From the NCBI GenBank assembly GCA_917880885.1, contig OU862923.1:27419770-27483769 (forward strand): a stretch of DNA of 64,000 nt. The letters are read 5' to 3'. Origin of the DNA: Limnephilus marmoratus (taxonomy: Eukaryota > Arthropoda > Insecta > Trichoptera > Limnephilidae). Below are positions 58,880-64,000 of the stretch, piece after piece; the first letter of the stretch is position 1; each line of letters starts with the position of its first letter. Below the pieces are notes generated by a model. It was not told the DNA's origin. It ran no database searches and saw only the letters and a program-made list of their open reading frames with translations. A program made the translations under genes and the position numbers.

Positions 58880-59122
58880 GGCCCTCTAGCATGGTCGATC
58901 GATAAGGATTGATAGGATAACTGTCGGTAACTTCTCATCGTGCCCTAGAACAACTGCAGATCGCATAGGTACAAACAACAGTTGACGTCAAATTTATTAA
59001 GAACACGTAGTCATTGTGAACTGTTACTTATTCATTTGCGATCTTCAGTCATGTTAGGGAACAATGAGAAGTTTCCCAAAGTTATCCTATCAATCCATAT
59101 CGATCGACTGCGCTAGGGGGCC
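58880..59122. mobile_element. Foldback MITE, family F1 copy 3
   Basis: Ends ggccctctagc / gctagggggcc and long inverse arms (gatcgataaggattgatagg, acaaacaacagttgacgtc) like copies at 14345 and 35546. Confidence 0.75.
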
Positions 59123-60347
59123 TAGATATAGCAATCCCATTCCGAGTTTAATGGAACCCGGAATATAACGCATCAGTACGCTGCACTGCTTTGATTTTAT
59201 CAAAAATACTTTTAATACTTACTGATTTTTGATGTGCAGACATGAGCCAGTTTTACCAGTGCAAGTTGTGACGTTTTGAACCCGGACACTAAGAAATTTA
59301 AAAAATAGGTATTTTACCAAACTGTTGCGGTCACTGTCACTCTTTCTCCCCTGAACACTGAGCAAAATTGCATCTCAGTCTGATAATACCAAAATAAAAT
59401 CATTTAAATGGAGTTCTTGAATTCCCCATTTTCTCCTTTAAAACTACACCGATTTTAAAGATTTTTTTACTAACTCTATTAGAAGAAAATACTCTATGTC
59501 TATGCGTATAATTTTTTTTTAAAATTATCTAGTTTGTATACTGAACGTCTGTTGATGGCGTTCAAACCAGGCAATTTTAACGATTTTTGAAAGAAGTAAC
59601 TTATCAAAAAAAGTATAATGTACTAACATGCTAGTGGTCGATTTCTATATTATATTATAAAAATATTTGCATTAGTGTCAAAATCCAGAGAGGAAATTGG
59701 GGTATACATTTCTGTGAACAAAACGCCTCCACGTTTCATCTTAACCCATTCATGATGAACTATTTTTTTCTCGAATTTCGTGCTGAAATTTCACAGGGGG
59801 GTTAGTTTTGGAGGTAGAAAATGGAAATTTTTTTTTGAATTAAAAAAAATGCCTCTTCATGAAGCTAGAGAAGGGTGAGATCCATATGGCGCTTGCGGCA
59901 AAAAACTAGTCAGAATTTTATTTTTTTCAACTTTATTGTACAGAAAGTAAAATTTTCAACAACATTATTTAGTGTGGTAACCCTCGAAGTATTTCACATG
60001 ATGCAACAAATAAGCTGCCTTCTTTTACAAGATCATTTTTCCACACTTGTTTCAGTAATTAGAATTGGCCCAGAATAATACGGGACGGAGGTGTCATACT
60101 GCATCGCCGTTTGAAATGTTCATTTTGTAAAGTTGGCAAAATGAATGAATTGAATTTAAACCACATAAAAAATTGTCATGAAATTTCAGAAAAAAAAGAG
60201 GATGGTTTAATATGTACCCTGTAAATATAAATACCTACTTGTAGAACATTTGGCCATCATTACCTTCTAAGAATGTTATTTTCAGTGACTGTTAAACATA
60301 TAAAACATTTGTCCCCCTGTATTCATGATCTTTCTTGGTAGGTACAA
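59123..60347. other. Non-coding, nothing recognised
   Basis: About 1.2 kb of AT-rich DNA. No coding frame with family similarity, no terminal repeats and no tandem repeats were seen. Confidence 0.45.
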
Positions 60348-60685
60348 CAGTGGCGTAGCTAGGGAGCAATAGAGCTATGAAAATATAAATAACACCGTAT
60401 TCATTTTTTTTTTCCACGGTTGGATGTCACCTCCCGTCGGGTGTAGTGTCACCCCCCCATCCCGTCAGGCACTAAATTCTCCCCGTTTCAGGATATTCCA
60501 CGGGGAGCCTTAGAGCTATGAAAATATAAAATATAAATAACACCATATTCAATATTTGTGCCAAGATATCTTTGGTAATTTTTTTTCCACGGTCGGGTGT
60601 CAACTCCTGTCGGGTGTAGTGTTACCCCCCCGTCGGGTGCACCCGGGGCGGTCCACCCCCCCCGCTCCCCCTCGCTACGCCACTG
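60348..60685. mobile_element. hAT MITE, perfect 8-bp TSD
   Basis: aggtacaa on both sides (60340-60347, 60686-60693); ends cagtggcgtagctaggg / ccctcgctacgccactg. An internal segment of about 130 bp (gagctatgaaaatataaa through cccgtcggg) is tandemly duplicated. Confidence 0.88.
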
Positions 60686-60693
60686 AGGTACAA

Positions 60694-60960
60694 GTGTGTA
60701 AAGGAGTAATGAAAACACTCCGAGTACAATTCAACCACGCATATAGGGTGCTGTTCGGCCCACCTTGGCGATGCAGTGCCTCGCAGATGTTCGCAGAAGG
60801 AAGGGTACATGGATTCGCAGCTTTGATGCGCCACAGAATAGCCGGGAGGAGTCAGCGCTACCGAAGCTCGGAAAACACTCTCGTCCGGTCGTGGCCCAGT
60901 GACAGAGGCACTCCAAACATGGAGAATCCACTTAAAACCTCCGTAGTATACACTTAATAT
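60694..60960 (+). mobile_element. LINE RT C-terminal fragment
   Basis: Frame reads VQFNHAYRVLFGPPWRCSAS, QMFAEGRVHGFAALMRHRIA then RYRSSENTLVRSWPSD, the C-terminal block of an insect LINE ORF2. It begins immediately at the hAT duplication, so the hAT MITE inserted into it. Confidence 0.68.
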
Positions 60961-61566
60961 TATATTTTATTTTATCTTTTATCTTGATATTCTATTTTAT
61001 GTAATTATTTAATGCAATTTTATGGATGTACACAGCGCCGGATCTGCCATACGTTCAAAAACGTGCAAAAACCTGGCGCCAACTCCGAAGGGGCGCCGTG
61101 AGAAAATAAATATTGTATTAAAATTTAGTTATAATATTCCCTGAATCGTTTAAAAATTACCCACAGTACGAAATAATTATTACGCTCTAGCAACACTTTC
61201 CAAAGAAACAGAATGTGCACGCATCAGGTTGGTATCAACGGTTTACGAATTTATAGTCAGTTATAGAATTTTTTTACAAATTCCATATATTTAGTTTAAA
61301 CCTAAGATCTATTTTTCCATATATCTTTTACCGTCTTTTACGACGAATGGGTGCGATCCAAGTTCAATAACCAATCACAGCGCGGAATTTTTGTTCTAGT
61401 GAATCAAACAAACCGACTTGCGCCTTTCAAAATGCTGACAATTTTAGTTAGTGTGTCGTCCGTACGCTCGCTATTGTTTTATTTTGTACGATTTAAGTCT
61501 CTAGGAGAAGGTAGTTAAATACAATTTTCAAATTAATAAATAACGTTGTATTAACCACTTAATTAT

Positions 61567-61620
61567 TTACAAAAACCGACATGTTTCGTCAGCAAAGCTG
61601 ACTTCCTCAGGGTTTTGACA
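61567..61620 (-). ncRNA. Hammerhead-ribozyme-like motif (orphan)
   Basis: Minus strand: stem I acaaaacc, core ctgagga (61610-61604), stem II gtcagc-ttt-gctgac (perfect 6 bp), core gaaa, short stem III acatgt, C at the cleavage position, then stem I ggtttttgt. All core positions of CUGANGA...GAAA...H fit and stem I pairs 6 bp directly. It is followed by an AT-rich tail like that of the Penelope-like element at 58000. Confidence 0.68.
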
Positions 61621-62047
61621 GAACAAAATAAAAATTAAATACAATTTTCTTATGAAATCTTCAGTAAATTCCAGTAACAAAAGCATCGCACGGTTTGCAG
61701 GATTTACAGGTTGCAACGTGTTGACAGTTTCTTCATCGATTTGACATATTATTTGAAGTTCATTAAATGTATAATTAATATCTATTAGATTTGTTGGATT
61801 TGTTATTTTACGGTGTCAGTGTAAGCGTCTTTCGTAAGCCATATACCATACGTCAGTGTTTAGTTTTTGTCTGGTGTTTTTTCGCTCAATTTGGTGTTTG
61901 TTCGCTCAACACAGGGGAAATGCAATGTACAAATTTGAGGTTATATTCTTATTAGATTTTTAAATTTATAACTAAATTTCTATTGGTTGTTAGAGGTTAT
62001 AAAAGTACTGTGGATTACAATGAATAGAATAATAATTTAAAAAAACT

Positions 62048-62400
62048 CTTCTAATTTTTTTTTTTTTTACATGAGCTCCACACAGGAGGCCCTGAGGAAA
62101 ATAATTTCCTTCAGGGCCTATGTCATCTTTGGGGATGCTGTGTGGAGGGTTTTTTTAAGGAAAGGAAGGAGAGGAGAGTTCTGGGAAGGAAAAGGGTTTA
62201 AGGGGTGGGTAGGAATCTGGGGTTCAGTATGTCCTGGTCATCCGCCTCCAAGACCTAGACAAACCTCACCCCATGAACCCGGGCACCCCTGCTAAATCAC
62301 CAAACGTAGCGAACCACTTGGGGTGACCTACGGCAGAGGTGTTGGTTATCCAATATAGGTTCCCGGGGCGGCGGTACCCATTCCCGCCTCCCTAATGGAC
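62048..62400 (-). mobile_element. SINE2 nested in hAT element
   Basis: Ts at 62057-62069 mark the poly-A; tail with gaggccctgaggaaaataat, then ctgggaaggaaaagggttta, gaacccgggcacccctgcta and head ending tcccgcctcccta. Same deleted form (~350 bp) as the copy at 2858. Confidence 0.82.
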
Positions 62401-62971
62401 CTAGTTCAGCGAAACCACCCGCATTGTCTCGTAACCTATATTTTAAATCATGGTACGGGCACGAACAAACAATTCGTTGTATTATTTTAAAGCATAACTT
62501 GCAAAAAAAGTTTATCCTAAAATAATTAAAATAGCACCATAATTTTATGTTTACCCAATAGATTCAGAGAGTATAGGGAAAAATTACACCCTTTATATGT
62601 CTTGATTTTATTTGATAAATTAGTGTAAAAAAAATAAAAAAATGGGGTGAACGAATTTTTAATCAAAATAAAAATGTAGGGGGGGGGGGGGGCGCCATCG
62701 GTACCTACTGCACAGGGCGCCAGATTTCGTAGATCCGACCCTGGATGTACACTTTTATATGGGTAACAGAGTATTGCACTCACAGCTCTGTTCGGTTGAA
62801 ATAAACACACTTATTAGGTATAAGATATTAATAATATGTTTCAAAATATTTTATTATCTATACATTTAAAAATAATTACAATAAGGGCTGTTCATACAAA
62901 ACTCTTTACAAAATAATAGTTGTGTACAATCAATTTTTAACAAATCTAATTTTTTCTCAAAGGAGTTACTT

Positions 62972-63290
62972 AACCTTTTTTAATGTGAATACCACACAAG
63001 AATCCCAGCTGCTTCCGTCTGGAGCCAGTGCGACTACGGCATCCCCAATTGGAGTATGTTGTGACGCTGAAGGTAGTGGGTAGAGGAAGGAAATGGGGAA
63101 AAGGAAGGTGAGGAAGTACCTGACTATTCAGATCTGGTCACCAAACACGGCTAAAGCCATTTCAAGCAACGTTTTAATTCTGAATGGTGGCCTTGCACCA
63201 GGGGAATACTCAGAGTATCTTCCACTCTGGAACGTGTCTCAAATGTACTATGTATTATTTTTAATGAATAAATTGAGAAGTAACGCAAAT
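62972..63290 (-). mobile_element. SINE1 copy, head replaced by hAT insertion
   Basis: Minus orientation with the family 3' end (ccacacaagaatcccagctg), body to aataaattgagaagtaacgc; the tRNA-like head is lost where the hAT end (cagtgccgtaaataggg) begins at 63291. 62752-62971 is plain AT-rich DNA. Confidence 0.75.
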
Positions 63291-63890
63291 CAGTGCCGTA
63301 AATAGGGCGGTGCCACCGGTGCCCAGGCACAGGGCGTAGACTCTGGGGGGCGCAAGAATGGCCAAACTAGGCAGGACTATTATTTTTTCGTTTTGCTCCT
63401 GATTGCTCCTGATAAGTTCCCGGCCCCGCTGCGCCCCTAGTGCTCGATTCCAACACATACGTACCTACATGTCCTACATGCCAGTAACATCAAAAACGTC
63501 TGTTCAATTCAATTAGACGAAACATCGCGCTCAAGTTGAAACGACTACATTTTTTTTTTTTTTTTTAGTTTCTTTATTCTTTGAATTGTTCATTACATGA
63601 ATTGGGGATTTTTCGACCACCATACTAGGCACATGCCTGTGTTGTGGTAGTCATTATTTGATAAATGTGACCATAGTTCAAGTTTGGGTCTTCTTAAAGC
63701 TATAGTCGAAGTAGATTTAATAGAGATGTTTCCCAATGTAGTAGTCGCTATAAAGATTTTTTAACAGTTCCATTGACTGTAGCTTCCTGCGAGAGATCAC
63801 TGAGTAAGCTCAAATTAATAAAAACTTACTTGCGCTCGACGATTGGCCAAGAAAGGTTGACCGGCCTAGTGATTTTGTCGGTTGAACGCG
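63291..63890 (+). mobile_element. hAT remnant with transposase C-terminus
   Basis: A hAT-type end (cagtgccgtaaatagggcgg) starts at 63291. At 63726-63890 the plus strand reads SRYKDFLTVPLTVASCERS and LSKLKLIKTYLRSTIGQERL, TGLVILSVERDI, the dimerisation domain at the C-terminus of hAT transposases. Most of the transposase between is missing. Confidence 0.78.
63726..63890 (+). pseudogene. hAT transposase C-terminal fragment
   Basis: About 55 residues of the hAT dimerisation region: the VTVASAERSFS-type signature appears as LTVASCERSLSKLK. No catalytic part or start codon context; a SINE2 begins 30 bp after. Confidence 0.82.
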
Positions 63891-63921
63891 ACATAGGATG
63901 GTACCTGTCGTATGAAAAGGT

Positions 63922-64000
63922 TTTTTTTTTTACTTTAAATCCACACAGGAGGCCCTGAGGAAAATAATTTCCCTCAGGGCATATGTCATTGTAGATGTTG
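63922..64000 (-). mobile_element. SINE2 copy, cut by window end
   Basis: Poly-A (Ts at 63920-63930) and tail ccacacaggaggccctgagg through the stem-loop; continues beyond the window. Confidence 0.78.

Larger units (their letters stand above)
61033..62743. mobile_element. hAT element, 8-bp TSD, with nested SINE2 and a retroelement tail
   Basis: gatgtaca on both sides (61025-61032, 62744-62751); ends cagcgccggatctgcc / cgtagatccgaccctg are imperfect inverses. The ggcgcca motif near both ends is subterminal. No transposase. It contains a Penelope-type 3' tail with a ribozyme motif (61567-61620) and a SINE2 (62048-62400). Confidence 0.8.

Overview
This is a eukaryotic, almost certainly insect, genomic window. 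It is AT-rich, has spliced genes with GT-AG introns of 0.1-5 kb, and is packed with transposable elements typical of insects (Helitrons, piggyBac, mariner/Tc1, Tigger, hAT, Penelope-like, several LINE families and SINEs). I cannot fix the order or species from sequence alone. The only host genes I can support are three members of one family: 12-TM major facilitator superfamily (MFS) transporters of the SV2/SVOP-like (synaptic vesicle glycoprotein 2-related) group. Layout of host genes: gene A on + (last five exons, 4418-10460; its upstream exons lie before base 1), gene B on - (complete, 10 exons, 34574 down to 13770, 527 aa), gene C on - (complete, 10 exons, 53571 down to 38705, 521 aa). A and B are convergent; B and C are head-to-tail. 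Exon lengths and intron phases agree almost exactly between B and C and, for the last five exons, with A, so this is a tandem gene cluster made by duplication. All reading frames join in phase with no stops and all keep family motifs, so they look functional. Everything else is transposon sequence or unrecognised AT-rich DNA. Many elements can be delimited to the base from target-site duplications (TSDs): TTAA for piggyBac-like, TA for mariner/Tigger, 8 bp for hAT, A/T flanks with TC...CTAG ends for Helitrons, GATC for a solo LTR. Several are nested (LTR in SINE in hAT; hAT MITE in Tigger MITE; SINE in SINE). From 53.6 kb to the end I find no host exon: the region holds a Penelope-like element with a GIY-YIG endonuclease, hAT elements, SINEs and LINE fragments. 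The most interesting observations are: (1) a SINE family whose last ~100 bp is the 3' end of a LINE also present here, including the end of the LINE ORF and a stem-loop, i.e. a LINE-SINE partnership; (2) three hammerhead-ribozyme-like motifs, two at the ends of the Penelope-like element and one orphan with excellent pairing inside an hAT element; (3) a Helitron inserted 11 bp past a splice junction without destroying the donor.
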